Part shown: one piece after another, positions 34,663 through 46,680 of the stretch
Layout of the letters: the number at the start of each line of letters is the position of its first letter
Numbering within the stretch: position 1 is the first letter of the stretch
Source of the DNA: Guillardia theta CCMP2712
Taxonomy: Eukaryota > Cryptophyceae > Pyrenomonadales > Geminigeraceae
Reading direction: 5' to 3'
NCBI RefSeq assembly: GCF_000315625.1
Contig: NW_005434656.1
Coordinates: forward strand, 1-64,000
Length of the DNA stretch: 64,000 bases
Translations under genes and position numbers: made by a program
The notes under the pieces: generated by a model
What the model was told of the DNA's origin: nothing
The model's input: only the letters and a program-made list of their open reading frames with translations
The model's database searches: none

Positions 34663-35263
34663 TCATGCGTTCATGTAAAACGCAAAAACGTCGACAGTCA
34701 CCAGGACAGCGCAAAGACCCGCAGCCCATGCAGGCCCGTACATGTAGAAGACAAACCCCGTGACAAAAATCGTGACGATGGGGCCAGGGATGATCCAACT
34801 TGCCTGCAGCAACGTGAGCACAGGATTAGAACGCAGCTCGATGTTCTCACCCAATCCGATGTCTTCCAGTGAGACTTGTCCCATCCCACCACAAACGACG
34901 CGTCTGGGTCGATCTTAGCAGAGTCTTCATCCGCTTCAACATGCGCTATGTTGTCGATCATGTCGGTAACATTCTCCGTTGCCGTTCCGTTCTGACCCAG
35001 AGAGATGGGAAATCCCTCGCTGTCATGGAGTTTGAGCCCATGCCCAGCAGCTGAAACCTTGACGCAGATAATCATGACAAGAGCCACAGCAGAAATGACG
35101 GCAGTGGCCCTGCTTGACAACTTCCTTGTACGCCTTGCAAAGCTCTGAATCAACGGAGGGTTAGTAGACATCAGCGAAAATGCTCAAATGTAACCTCGAT
35201 GTCTGTCGGTCTGACGAGGTTTTCTGTAGTGTCATAGTTGGTAGCAAACTCTCCTTTCGCCAT
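34663..35263 (-). CDS. Small two-helix membrane protein of unknown function
   Basis: Three exons join in frame: 35263-35195 (ATG GCG AAA, MAKGEFATNYDTTENLV), 35144-34851 and 34803-34663, 167 residues. One membrane helix lies at about residues 37-56 (ATAVISAVALVMIICVKVSA). An acidic loop with NGTATENVTD, which contains N-glycosylation-like sites, follows, and two C-terminal helices (IIPGPIVTIFVTGFVFYMYG, AWAAGLCAVLVTVDVFAFY) end the protein. Introns are 50 and 47 nt. No family recognised. It is tail-to-tail with the lumen-protein gene, with 67 bp between stops. Confidence 0.75.
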
Positions 35264-36937
35264 CTTTGCAGGTTCGATGGGAGGATGTAACTAGATTCTG
35301 CAAACTACTCCAGGGAGCCGAGGGCTGGTCAACCAATGGGATATCACTGCTGGAGAAGGGAAGGAGATGGGGGGTAGGGAGCAGGCAGGGTCAGAATCGT
35401 TCGGATCAGGACTCCTGCTGCAGGCAAGGGGAGGAAGAGGCAGGAGTGGTTCTAAAAGGGATTCTACATACGCGTATGGTAATTAATTTTGAAACTTTGT
35501 AGTCAACTAAAAACACTCAATAATCAAATTATGAAAGAAAATTTCAATATTCAATAAATTTAGCAGTCGTCTGCTCGTAAGCTCTAATTGAAAGATTCCC
35601 GAAAATAGAACATGGCAGCGACAGAAGTTTCAAACATTGCTGAACGTAGAACGTCGTCGAGAAGCAGTTGTCAAGACAACTGGTCATGACATGAACGTCA
35701 TGATAGCACAGATACTTTGTCCTGTATAAATACCTTGTCTATCACAAACATATCAGAGCAAAGCTGATATACCAACTTTTGCAAAGATTTTTGCAAAGAT
35801 GCGCGATGGATGTGACATCAACATTCAGCGTGAGATACAAGAATCAATGCCTGCTTTCTCTCAGCTACTTTGAACCACACGCTTCCAGTTTTCTCAACGA
35901 TGGGCTGAGATCGAGTCCAAAAAGTGAGACCAGGAATGAGAGAATTGAGAAGAAACGTCCTGTAGCTGTGAGGGACAGTCGTAGGTACCATCCATGTCGG
36001 GTTGCTGGTGTTCAGCTTGATTGCATGGATTCCGATATGAAATGTATTTTACCTCTGGTAAGAGGATATTAGCCATGAAAACAGACTTCAACAATAGTTC
36101 GTTTTTCCCTTCATATACACATCCATGTCTACTTTCTGTTATTAAAATTTTTCCCGTGCCAATGTTACTCTACATTCTGCCTCGTCTCTTTCGAACTTCG
36201 AGGTATCAGACGAGTAGATACTCCTGTTTCAGTGGAGCGAAATCATCTCTTCATGAGCAACGAAGTTCCAACCCTTGCTTCTCAGTCTAACAAGCCTTTC
36301 GTTGAGAACCTCACGCGCAATGCAATCACCTTGGAAACTATTTCAGGATTTCCTCCCGATTTCATTTTTACACTGTCCACGGAGCTGAACTCATTTCATC
36401 TCCTTATGCTGATCTCTGATGAGCCAGAAGAGAGGTTTGGTCATCGAACTTCCTTACTTGTTTCCTTCACATCTCAATTCCCATGTGTGTTTCCCTCGCA
36501 TACCAACATCGAGCTGTGAGTTCTTCAAAGATCAAGTCGTGGCATCTTATAGCCTTCATCTCCTTGATCGCATGTGGTACACGTCCTCCTCCTGCTCACC
36601 TGCTCCTCCTGCTTGCGATGTTCCGTTATTTGATGATGTAACGAATATACCACATCCCCCCGCAGATCCCAGTCAATGGCAAGGGGGCACATGCTGGTCG
36701 ACAGCAGGCAGGAGAGGGCGGAGGAGGAGAGGAGGAAGATGCGGTGAGGCAAGACGAGGACGAGAACACGAAGTGCTGAGTGACTTTGAATGTCTCTGAT
36801 GATGATCATGAGCCGCCTCTCCATGCATGCCGCCAGCACATGTCAAACCCAACGGTGCTGATGCCGGCCGGGCGCTGAGACTGGAATATGATCGTCTTGT
36901 TATAACACAACCAAAACACACAACATGGCGGAATCAG
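35264..36937. other. Intergenic region between divergent genes
   Basis: No gene supported. AT-rich at 35470-35560. Frames at 36020-36520 were tested for splice continuity and gave none. Confidence 0.45.
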
Positions 36938-39844
36938 ATGTCAACCCCAAGAGGGGCCAGCGCCAGGCGACCACCACCAAGGCAAGTGGGAAGAGAGGAG
37001 CCGCTGGTGAGACTGACTGACGTGCAGGTCATCATGACGGCCACGCCGAAGCATGTGCTGGGAGGAGAGACAGGTGAGACAAGCTCCATCCGTCCTTTAC
37101 GTGCTCGCACTGATGACGGGGATACTTCTCAGTGACGGTCACATGGGGGGTCACCGAAGGCAACGCAGGTAACTTGAGGGGAGCTTGCTAGATCACCTGA
37201 CTGCCATCAGATGTGCTGGACTGGATTGGACTCTTCCGTGAAGAGGACGACGACAGTCATCCTATCAAGAGCTGTTACGTCAAAGGAAACCGGCGAGGTG
37301 AGTACCCTCACCCCCCCTGCTGCTGCGCGCAAGTTGTTGAAGCACTGGGGTCATCACAGGAGGGGAGTGGAGTGTGGCAGCGCCCAAGGAATGTGGGAGA
37401 TACGTCTTTCGATTCATCAAGGCAAGAGACGCATGTTATGCTCCTCCTTCTCTGATGTTCTCTCACCTCACAGTCTCTCTTTCCCTACGATGCCATCAAC
37501 AAGAATTATTTGGTCCTGCAACGAAGCAACGCCTGGGAGGTCCTCCAGGCATCGTCACGAGACAGTGTAGCAGCGAGCGGCGATCTGCACTCGTCGTCAG
37601 ACTCAGTGCTTCCTTCCTCTTCCCACTCCCCGAGCTCCCTCAACCCCGACGGACTCGTCAGCCCGTCAGCCTGGATGACCTTCAGTCCTCGGCATGCGAT
37701 AGGAAGCGGCCATCACCGCGCTGCTGTTGCTGCTTGGCTCCGGAAGCACCTTGCCGGAGACGCAGGCGAAGTGAGCTCAGTCTCGCTAGAGGATGCTGTT
37801 GCTCTCTCCTACTCCTGTGAAGACTGGCTGCAAGCAAGGGACCTCAGTCATCGACTGGCTGCTGCGGCGGACCAGCCCGGGTACAGCAGGAGACTGGTAT
37901 GAGTTGGAGAGATGTGGTGCAACAGTGACGTTGACGTCAGGTGGTGGAGGCTGGTGGCGTCGGGGCTCTGCTGCATCTGATGAAGCGATGGGATGCGAGC
38001 ACGCAGCTGCTGTGCTTGAAGGCTCTCTTGCGGCTCATGACGTTTGTTCCTCCTCTCTTCGGAGGTATGCATGACCTCAGCAAACGCATGCTCTCCTTCG
38101 GCGCAGACTGGCCGCACGGAGATCGTCTGTCCCCAGCCTGCATGGCTGAAGCCGGCTTCTACTCGCTTCCTCTTGAGGCGGGCTCTGATCGCGTCGTCTG
38201 CTTCTCCTGCTCCCTCGTCTTGGAGTCGTGGGAGCACGACGAGCCGCCCGAGCAGCTCCATCACACGCACTCGCCGCTGTGCCCCTTCCTCTCCTGGCCC
38301 AACAAAGTCAGTGGAGACGCGCAGAGGACGAGACATCACCTGAACCACTCCAAGTCCATGAACGACCTGTCCCCAGAGCATCGTGAGGACCACCACATGG
38401 CAGGGTTGTTCCCGTCCTCTCCGGCAGACTCCGACGAAGCAGGCGGTGTAGGAGTGCTGGAGATGAAGTCAAAGAGCTCGGCGATGGAGGTGCTGCGAGC
38501 GTCAGTGGCGTCGGTGTCGAGGATGATCCTGGAGTCAGCGGAAGCGGAGGAGGCGCTCTCTGCCGTTGCATCCTCCAGCGACCGGGGCGTCTTGCGATCG
38601 TTTCTGCTCTTCATGGCGGATCTCGCTTGCGTCACTGGCCGCCATCCTCACTTTGCGGCTCTCTGCCTGCCCAAGATTCTCATCGGGATGCAGTCCAAGG
38701 ACGAAGAATGCCTCCTGCACATCTGCGAAGCTCTCCGACAGCTCGTCCTGCAGCCGCCGTGCCGGTGAAGATCGCGTGACTTGAACATGAAACGTCTGTG
38801 ACTCTTTCACTCGCAGGAAGCTTTTGCGCACAGAAGAGGGGATGGAGGCGATCAACTTGCTCATCAACTTCTTGCCCAAGTGGTCGGCGAGGAGCAGAGA
38901 GCAGGGGCGTCAGGGCGTGGGAGTATGGCAGACGCTGTTGCAGCATGCGCTCGTGGTGCTAGAGTTCACGTTGCGCTCAGCAGTGGAGGAGGGAGGAGTG
39001 TGCGATGCAGAGTCCTCCATCTTCTGCGTGCTGAGGGATGCACTACCGGAGCAGATCGAAGTTCAGCGAGCTGCGCTGGGATGTCTCATCACGTTGGCAG
39101 AGTACGGGTTAGCCCCTGCCCCATACATGGAGAACCACAAGGACCTTGAGAAGCTCGTCACCATGAGCGTGCGAGGAGGCGACCTGAACATCCGCACGAG
39201 AGCAGCTTGCGTGCTCGCAGCTCAGTGCTCGAGGAGGCCACAGGCGTACCTGGAGATCGCGGAGATCGGGTTGCATGACAACGATGGAGACGGGATGGAA
39301 GGGATCGCTGCTGTGCTCTGGCTTGCGCGAGACACGAGAAGTCAAGGAGCCAACGGAGCTGACGTGGTCTCGCAGAGGTTCGTCGCTCACTGCATCGAGC
39401 GCATGGCCTTTGCTGCCAAGTTGGACGAGAACCTGCTGGTCTCTCTGCTCAAGCTTGGCGTCGACGAGCAGCTCGCAAGAGAAGCGTACTACTACGGCGG
39501 GAGGACGTTGGAATGTGCCTTGTCATGGCTTGCCGGAGCTCGCACCTCAGTAGACACGCTTCCTTCTAAAGATATCTCGATCGACTTCCCCAAGCTCTTC
39601 TTGAGCCGTGGAGGACTAGAGTGTAAGCGACATGCATCTTTCCTCTTTCCTCTTCTCTTTCCTCTCCTCATTTCTCCCCACTTGTTCGATTCTCCTCGTG
39701 CTCGTCTGATGTCACGGCAGGCATCGCCGAGATGATGCAGGAGGAGGACGGAGAGATTCAAAACTTACTATGGCGAGCACTCTACTTCCTTACCCTCGAT
39801 GTCTCCAGCTGTTTCAATATCCTGCGATCGAAGGTTCATATTAT

Positions 39845-39884
<40 letters not shown>

Positions 39885-42814
39885 TCTCTCCTCCTTGGAG
39901 TGGTGGTGATAGGGCGCACTCCACCTGCCCTTGCCTTACCCTGACCTGACCCACGCTGATCGCTTATTTGTTAGATTGGGTACGAGTGGATCCTACCGCA
40001 CGTTGCAGGTTGGGAAGCAGCAGCCTGCTCCGAGAACTTTCTGCGTGTGCTGGGGAACTTGTGCGTGGACGCGGAGACGTGCTCGTCTCTGACCTCCCAC
40101 GGGCTCGTTAGCATGTACTCGTCGGTAGTGGCATGCTTGTCCTCCCGCGATGCTTCCAGAGCCAACGCCTGCGCCAAGGGCCTCTACCATGTGGTGCTGC
40201 ACGCTCAGTTCCACACCGGGGAGCAGCTGGACGCCTGGTGGCCAGCAGACTCTGATCACGGGGGTGCGGCAGCGCTGCTGAAGCTGTGCTCGTTCCACAA
40301 GGATGCCTCTACTCAGCGGTGGACAGCGATGGCTCTCTACAGCCTCACGCAGAAAGCGACGGAGCTGGGCTGGAACGCGCTGATGGAGTACATCATCGCT
40401 CAGAAGGGGGTGCAGAGTCTCCTCCTCCTCGTCTACAGTGAGAACGCGGAAGTCTCGAGTTACGCCATGAGCACCATCGCCGTCCTTTCAAAGGCAGACG
40501 CCCCTGTGTTCCCCGGGCCGGGAGAGAACCCGTCGCATGCTCCAGCCAAGCGCGCGCTCTTCATGGCAGGAGTGATGTGGTGCGTGCACAAGCTGTGGCG
40601 AGATGGGAACCTGGACATGCAGCTAGCGGTGGCAGTGATTGTCTGCAACTTGGGCACCAACAACGAGAACCTGGCGGACATGATGAGCGGGAGCGACGAG
40701 CTGCTTGAGATTCTCTTCTTCTTCATCGCCCTCTGCAACGACCCCGCCCGGGTCGAGGAGGCTTCGGTAGCCCGCAAGGACGGCAACCTCCTCTCCAGCA
40801 TCTCCAAGGCGCAGGCGGCCAGGGAGATGAAACTGAGCTGCGTCTTCCTGCTCGGCAAGATCCTCGCGCTCGAAGTGTTTCACGCTCGTTTCCTCAGCCT
40901 CGGTGGCCTCGGGGTCTGGACGGAGCTGGCGAAGAGAGAGGCCGAGCCCGCCATGGCGATCCTGATCGCCCAGGGGTTCGAGGCCCTCGCGCGAGATGCC
41001 AACATAACGCGTATCCTCAACGACAACTCGATCAAGCAGGTGGTGAAGGACCTGCTGCGAAGACACGACGACAACGACATCGACGCTGCTGTGGAACGAG
41101 TGCTGGTGCTGCTCTCAGAGAGCAGAGAGCATCGAGGCGAGCATGCTGAGGGTGAGGAACGGGATCACCCCGAGCATGCAGCCCATCATGCCCATCCTGC
41201 AGGATGGAGGATAACGTGCTTCCGACGCTCTACAAATGAGGAGGAGGAGGAGGAGGAAACTTGGAAATTTCGCATGGAGGAGGCGTTTAACTTTGACGAG
41301 CTGCTCACGCGGATCCGTCAGAAGTTCGGGAGCAGCCTGCTGCTTACCTATCAGGACGAGGACGAAGACTGGAAGGTGCTATCCTGCAGCCGAGAGCTGC
41401 ACCAGGCCTTGTCGCTGGCGAAGAGGAGGGGAAGGAAGGAGCTCAAGATCACCGTCGTGACTCCTCCCAAGATGCAGAGCGACGGCGAGACAGCGAGAGG
41501 AGAGGACAAGGAGGTAAATCAGGAGGTTAACCCCTGGCTCTCGGCCTCCGCAGAGAGGTCGGATGCAGCTGGAGGGCCGCGAGTGACGCCCAGCAAGTCC
41601 GTGACGATCAGCAAGCTCTGTGACAGCAGCCCCAACTTCAGCGGCTCCGGCAAGAAGCTGCTGCGATGGCGACTCGGTCGCCTGATTGGGGAAGGAGCGT
41701 ACGCGCAGGTGTACCAGGGGATTAACGCGGACTCGGGGGAGCTGATGGCGGTGAAGCAAATCTTCTTCTCTGAGGTGAGCTTCCAAGACAACAAGAAGAA
41801 GCGCACGGAGGCCATCAGGGCCCTGCAGCGGGAGATCGACGTGATGAAGATGCTGCAGCACGACAACATCGTCAAGTACCTGGGGACCGAGACCGACGAG
41901 GGTCGGCTCAACATCTTCCTCGAGTACGTCTCGGGTGGGAGCATCGCCTCCCTCATCGCCAACTTCGGAGCGCTGGACGAGCCTGTGGTGAGGAAGTACA
42001 CGAGGCAGATCCTCATCGGCCTCGAGTTCCTCCACAGCAAGGGAGTCGTGCATTGCGACATCAAGGGAGGCAATATCCTTGTCACGGAGGACGGCATTAT
42101 TAAGTGCGTATTTCTGCCCTCCTGCTCATCTTCTCCTCCTTGCCTCTCGTGTCCTCCATTCCTCTTCTCCTCCCTTCTCTTCCTCTCTCCTCCATGTTCT
42201 CCTCCGTTCCCCCCACTGCGTTCCTCTTCTACTCCTCTTCCTCCTCGCTTCCTCCGGCCATCACTATCTACCTCCTCGTTACACCTCCTCCTTTCACTCG
42301 ACCTCACTCCGCTCCCTTCTCTCTTCTGACCTCTCATCGCAGGCTCGCCGACTTCAACTCCTCCAAGTACCTTGACAGCATCACAGGAGGCGGCTCGAAC
42401 CCTCTCAAGAGCCTCCTCGGGACCCCGCAGTTCATGGCGCCCGAGGTGATTCGGCAGACGGGGCACGGCAAGAAGGCGGACATCTGGTCAGTAGGCTGCA
42501 CGGTGATCCAGATGCTGACTGGGGCGCCGCCATGGGACGAGATATCCAATAAGGTCACGCTCATGTTCCACATCGCCACTGCTCCCAACGGACCTCCCCT
42601 GCCCGATGATCTGCAGGAGGACGCGCGGGACTTTCTGGGCAAGACGTTCAAGCTCGATGCTCGTGAACGCCCTCACTGCGCCGAGCTCCTCAAGTCTAGG
42701 TTTGTCACCCTCCTCGAGGCTGCCGGCGACCCTCCGACCAGCGTCGGCGCAGCACAGCCGCAGCACCACGAGATCGCCCAAGACGAAGACTCGCGGCGGC
42801 CGCCGCTGCTGTGA
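36938..42814 (+). CDS. SKICH-like / BIR / armadillo / UBA / PB1 / MAP3K-type kinase fusion protein
   Basis: Exons 36938-37073, 37133-37168, 37211-37297, 37360-37403, 37474-37896, 37941-38764, 38817-39622, 39721-39833, 39975-42103 and 42343-42814 sum to 1690 codons without a break. Domains in order: residues 25-100 beta-rich with VTVTWGVTEGNAG and DWIGLF, like SKICH; 285-362 a BIR domain with the full zinc pattern CX2CX16HX6C (VVCFSCSLVLESW) and AGFYSL; armadillo-like helices before and after; about 720-762 a UBA-like domain (LLVSLLKLGVDEQLAREAYY); helical repeats to about 1230; 1236-1320 a PB1 domain with an acidic OPCA motif (TYQDEDEDWKVL); 1387-1660 a kinase of MEKK/ANP type: IGEGAYAQVYQG, MAVK, HCDIKGGNILV, LADFNSSK, GTPQFMAPEV, DIWSVGC. 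HRD is HCD and DFG is DFN; Lys and both Asp are kept. Roles: BIR/UBA suggest ubiquitin-linked control and PB1 suggests pairing with another PB1 protein; this is inference. The exon 4 end (37403) is the least certain. Confidence 0.85.
39840..39886 (+). repeat. Intronic hexamer repeat (cgtcct)n
   Basis: About six copies of cgtcct inside the intron 39834-39974 of the kinase fusion gene. It makes this intron longer (141 nt) than its neighbours. Confidence 0.9.
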
Positions 42815-42889
42815 ACTTGACAGTGACTTCACAGTGAGCAGCTGGATTGCCGCAACCGTCTTGATGCCTTCAAAACGTGGAGCGGTGGT

Positions 42890-43390
42890 TTCTTCTTAGT
42901 AGCTTCAAGTTGGCGGCAGTACTATCGGTGGCCGCACCGTCTGCAGTGAGTTGACCGTCACGGCCGCGCCCCCCGATCGGACTCGACTCAAACGTGACGT
43001 GACTTTCTAGTGAGTGAGTGAAATTCGAGACTGACTCGGGCCGTGTCCGATCAGAGTCTTTCACAGATTTAAAAGTTTGATTAAAGTGTTTGTAACTTCA
43101 CGGGTGGGCCCTAAAGGTGGGGGCGCCCGCTCAGCGGCTCGGTGACCGGGTCCTATCCGGCGTCCCGGGAGTCCGCTGCCGCTGCCACAGACGGTGAGGC
43201 TCGGAAGCCGGCCCGCCCTCTAGACTGAGAATCTTCCGAGCCGGTCCCCCGGGCCGGACCGTACGGCGGACAGTTGTTCCGGCGCCTCTCGTCGGCCAGT
43301 GTCACCGTCACGGTGACAGCCCCGGCCCGGCGCCGCTTCAAGCAGTGGACAGGCGTGGGTCGGATGGTCACTCACGTGCATGGCATAACG
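42890..43390. repeat. GC-rich hairpin-rich island 3
   Basis: Immediately after the kinase gene. It contains inverted pairs such as ggctcggaag ... cttccgagcc and the odd-length palindrome gtcaccgtcacggtgac, plus repeated gtgac/gtcac and gagtgagtg motifs. Texture matches islands at 20640 and 63400. Not coding. Confidence 0.45.
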
Positions 43391-45240
43391 TTTTCATAAC
43401 GGCATGATGAGGCCCTTCTTGCGACCCATCCCAGATGAAAGCAGGTAAATGGGAATAGGGTAGGTAGTATCGCTTGATACCCCTCATATTGTAGTGTTAT
43501 GAAGGGGTATTCAGTTGACGTGTATTGATACAGTTAGGTAGGTGGGTAGCCTTGCAACCCATCCATGACAACCTGCTGACATAAAGAGAAGCTTTTATGG
43601 TTAAACACGCAACGTATCGAAGCTGAGTTAAAACATTGTATACTGACCCACCCGAATCGTACCAGATTGAACAGCTGGTTACATCCGTTTCCGGATTGCT
43701 CCGTAAAGGCCGTGGGTGTTAGCCGTGTCCTAGGATACCGAAATTAGTAGGTATGGGTCCTAGGAATACCACATTGGGGGGGACCAGTAGGTGGAATAAG
43801 TGAGACAAGTCTGCCTCACTGATGAGAAATAGGAGGAAAGAGGGCAGAGTTTGAGTCATATAGACTTTGACTTCATGTCTGGTGTCAGATGATAGTCCGA
43901 TCAGCAGGAGATCGAAAGGAGATCCGGAGGGGCAGCGTGACCCTCCAATTCTCCTCAAGTTTCACCTGGGGCTTCCGTGTTGGCAAGTTGTTACCCTACC
44001 ATAAATTTCATATAGCCTGATTTCAAGGGCCCGATACCTATGGCCCTGTCTTCCCACCCTTGCTTTTGGCTATAATACATTTTTAAAAGAATCTGTTGAT
44101 CGCGTGATTCTCCTCCTCTGATCCCGTGACACAGTTTACAATCCATTCACTACCCCACCTCCTGGCATCCTCGACCACCCAGACAATTATCTTGCCTTTC
44201 TGACCTACAATCCTTGAGGATAGATGTGATCGATTATTACATAATATACTTCCCAGTAAATGAGTAGTGATGGCAAGCACGATTGACATGACCCAGATTG
44301 CAGTACCCCTACTAACAAACGCTTCACCACCCTCCCATTGTTTGTTTACTACACGGCCAGTCATTCCTTGCACACGGAATGAGCATGCTGTTCGTACCAC
44401 CCCTCAACCCTGCACCCCATTTCAATAATATCCACCCGTACTGTGCCCTTCTTTTCAAGGCCGGTTGCGTCTTGGAGTCGGGCATGGCTGAGAGACTCTT
44501 TACCGAGGTGTGGGAACCACTGTTATGGCGGTCTCCTGAAGGTTCTGGATACATCGCAACCAAACCAGGTGTCACTACCCCCCTCTGATCACCCCCTACC
44601 CCTTGTTTGAAGAAACTTTCAGCCCGGAATCTTAGGTATCTATCCAAACGCCGGGTCAAGAGAACGATGGGGTCCGTGAACAGGTTCGAATTTCTCTCGC
44701 AAAGTACCGGTGGATATCATAAGAAAAGGAGGGGGTCCTTGTGTCCCCCATCAGTGGGTCACATGGGCAGTATAAATAACTAGCATGGCAGCAGCACGTA
44801 ACCTACTTTTTGAGGGTGGGGGTTAAAGGAGTACCCATCTAAATTAGTAAACATACCGGGTCATTACCCAGTCTTTCTGTCATTCTCAACGAGAAGAGGA
44901 GGGGGGTGGTGCTCTGGAATGCTAGTGCCATGCCGAGACCGTGACTGGCAAGAACTGGTCACGATGCCACTCCTCCTGTCCCCTACTTCTTCCTCCCCGT
45001 ATCCGCTTCTCCTTCGCTGTTCTCCCTCCCATCACCCCGCGTTGCTGTGACCACCCTCTGTTGCTCTCTGAACCTTGACCTTGCTACTATCTCGCTCAGT
45101 GTACATCTGCATTTTGATATAGTTTGTCGATAGAACCCTTGCACAGCTAGCTCCTCTAGGAAAGTTCGAATCTTGTGCATAAGTGTTCCGTCGTCGTCTT
45201 CCCCCCTAAGCACGAACTCACGTCGTCGAAGTTGTATCCC
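43391..45240. other. Gene-poor stretch, about 1.8 kb
   Basis: No supported gene. It is rich in recurring tacccc/ggggta words (for example ataccc at 43478 and gaaggggtatt at 43500). Similar words occur at 49380-49550 and 56580-56850, so these could be remnants of one repeat family. Frames at 44083-44659 lack domain character. Confidence 0.35.
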
Positions 45241-46518
45241 ATGGTGGAATCTGTCGATCTCTGGTTGGAGAATCATCTTGCCTTCGGCGATGGTGAGGTG
45301 GCCATTTGTTTGATTCAATGCTTCTGATCCGCGCTTGGCAGATTCGTTTGGTCTTTTCGACGCAGTATCTGATGACAACAATGCAACACGAATGCCGAAC
45401 GCGAAGCAGTTCGATGATATCTTCAACATGCCCATTGGTCAGAACAAGAACGGCGATGAGGATTTGTTTCCTGAATCTCTCACCTTCGACGAGGAAGGCA
45501 AAGAACTCCTCGAGGTAGAGTACCAAGCCACTCCTTTGTTTTCTGAGTGGACTAATAGGTTCGTCGCTTTCGGCAGATTCCTTTAGATCTCGAGAGCTGG
45601 GGTTCTTCAAGCGGCTCGTCTGTCAACACAACTCTTGCGCAACTTCCTCGAAACATTGAGGAGGAGCAAATGAAGCTTTTGAACCAGAGCAGTGTCGCAG
45701 CCGCAATGTCGTCAACAAGGGCCCCCCGTCCAGAAGAATTCATGGAATTTCGAACCCCAAGCCTGATGCCCAAAGAATTTATGCGAGCTTACCCTTGCAT
45801 GCCTCCTAAAATGGAAGAGAAGGTCTTCCAGAGCACTATGGCGCAGCAGCAGCCAACATATGGATTCGTCAAACACGAGCCCGTCCTTCAGCAGCAGTGT
45901 GACTTTGGAACTCAGAGCAAAAACTTTTTTGCGATGCAGAGTGCCCTCAGTGCGCCTCAGTTCTCATCGCCATGGACGGCCCCCTCGGTTGATCGTCACG
46001 TGGTCGATTACCAAGTTTATCCGTCGAACCGTCGGTCTGGGAGGCAGGTTGAAGAGTTTCTGTTCCCGAGTCAGCAGGGCGGAAATCTCGATGTCGGAAG
46101 TAAGAGAGGGTTGTTGAACAGCTCACCGATGAAAGAGGATTCCTCCAAGAGAGCCAAGACTGTCAAGGAAGATTCCAGCCCCGTCAAGTCTGTGAACAAA
46201 GCGTTGGATGGAAGTGACAACAAAGATAACAATGCGAGTTCTCAGCAGATTTTGCTCCCAGTATGCAAATTCTTGAGCAAGCAGACCGGTGCGGCTTGCC
46301 GTGGAAAGCTTAACGTGGTGTCGCACAAGCGAGGACATCTTGCTTGTGCTTGCTCTTCGAGGCATCAGTGGGTCTGGTGCCCTCTTTGCTGCAACTGCCG
46401 TGATGGCGAGACTGGGGACAAGAATGTGAGAGGATGCACTATCCCGACACACTGGTTTGAGAGAGATGCTTTCGACACGGGGAACAGGAACCACATGAAT
46501 GTACATAAGTCGAAATAG
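45241..46518 (+). CDS. Nuclear-type protein with a novel Cys/His-rich C-terminal module
   Basis: Three exons join in frame: 45241-45292 (MVESVDLWLENHLAFGD), 45342-45514 and 45577-46518; 388 residues. The first 290 residues are low in structure and rich in Asp, Gln, Ser, Met and Pro, with a basic patch near KRAKTVKEDSS that could be a nuclear signal. The last 85 residues hold a module with about nine Cys (CKFLSKQTGAACRGKL, HLACACSSRHQWVWCPLCC, NCRDGE, GCTIPTHWFERD), which should bind zinc. An acidic/Gln-rich N part plus a zinc module suggests a transcription regulator; that is inference. I do not recognise the family. Confidence 0.75.
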
Positions 46519-46680
46519 ATGTGATTAGTGTAAAATACGAGCTCAAAGGTTGAAGATTAACGCTTAGTTTGCAATTCATTACTTGCAAATAAACATCAAG
46601 TTCTCCAAGACTATCAGAACTCTAATCTTTCGACTCCATGCCCGCGAATACTTGGTTGAGCTGATTGTGTTCAGATCATA

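Noticed and set aside
36020-36520. Possible spliced gene
   Set aside because: Candidate acceptors lead into stops and the frames lack domain character.
37941-38400. Minus-strand frame of about 180 codons opposite the BIR domain
   Set aside because: The plus strand encodes a complete BIR zinc pattern there; the opposite frame is a shadow of GC-rich coding sequence.
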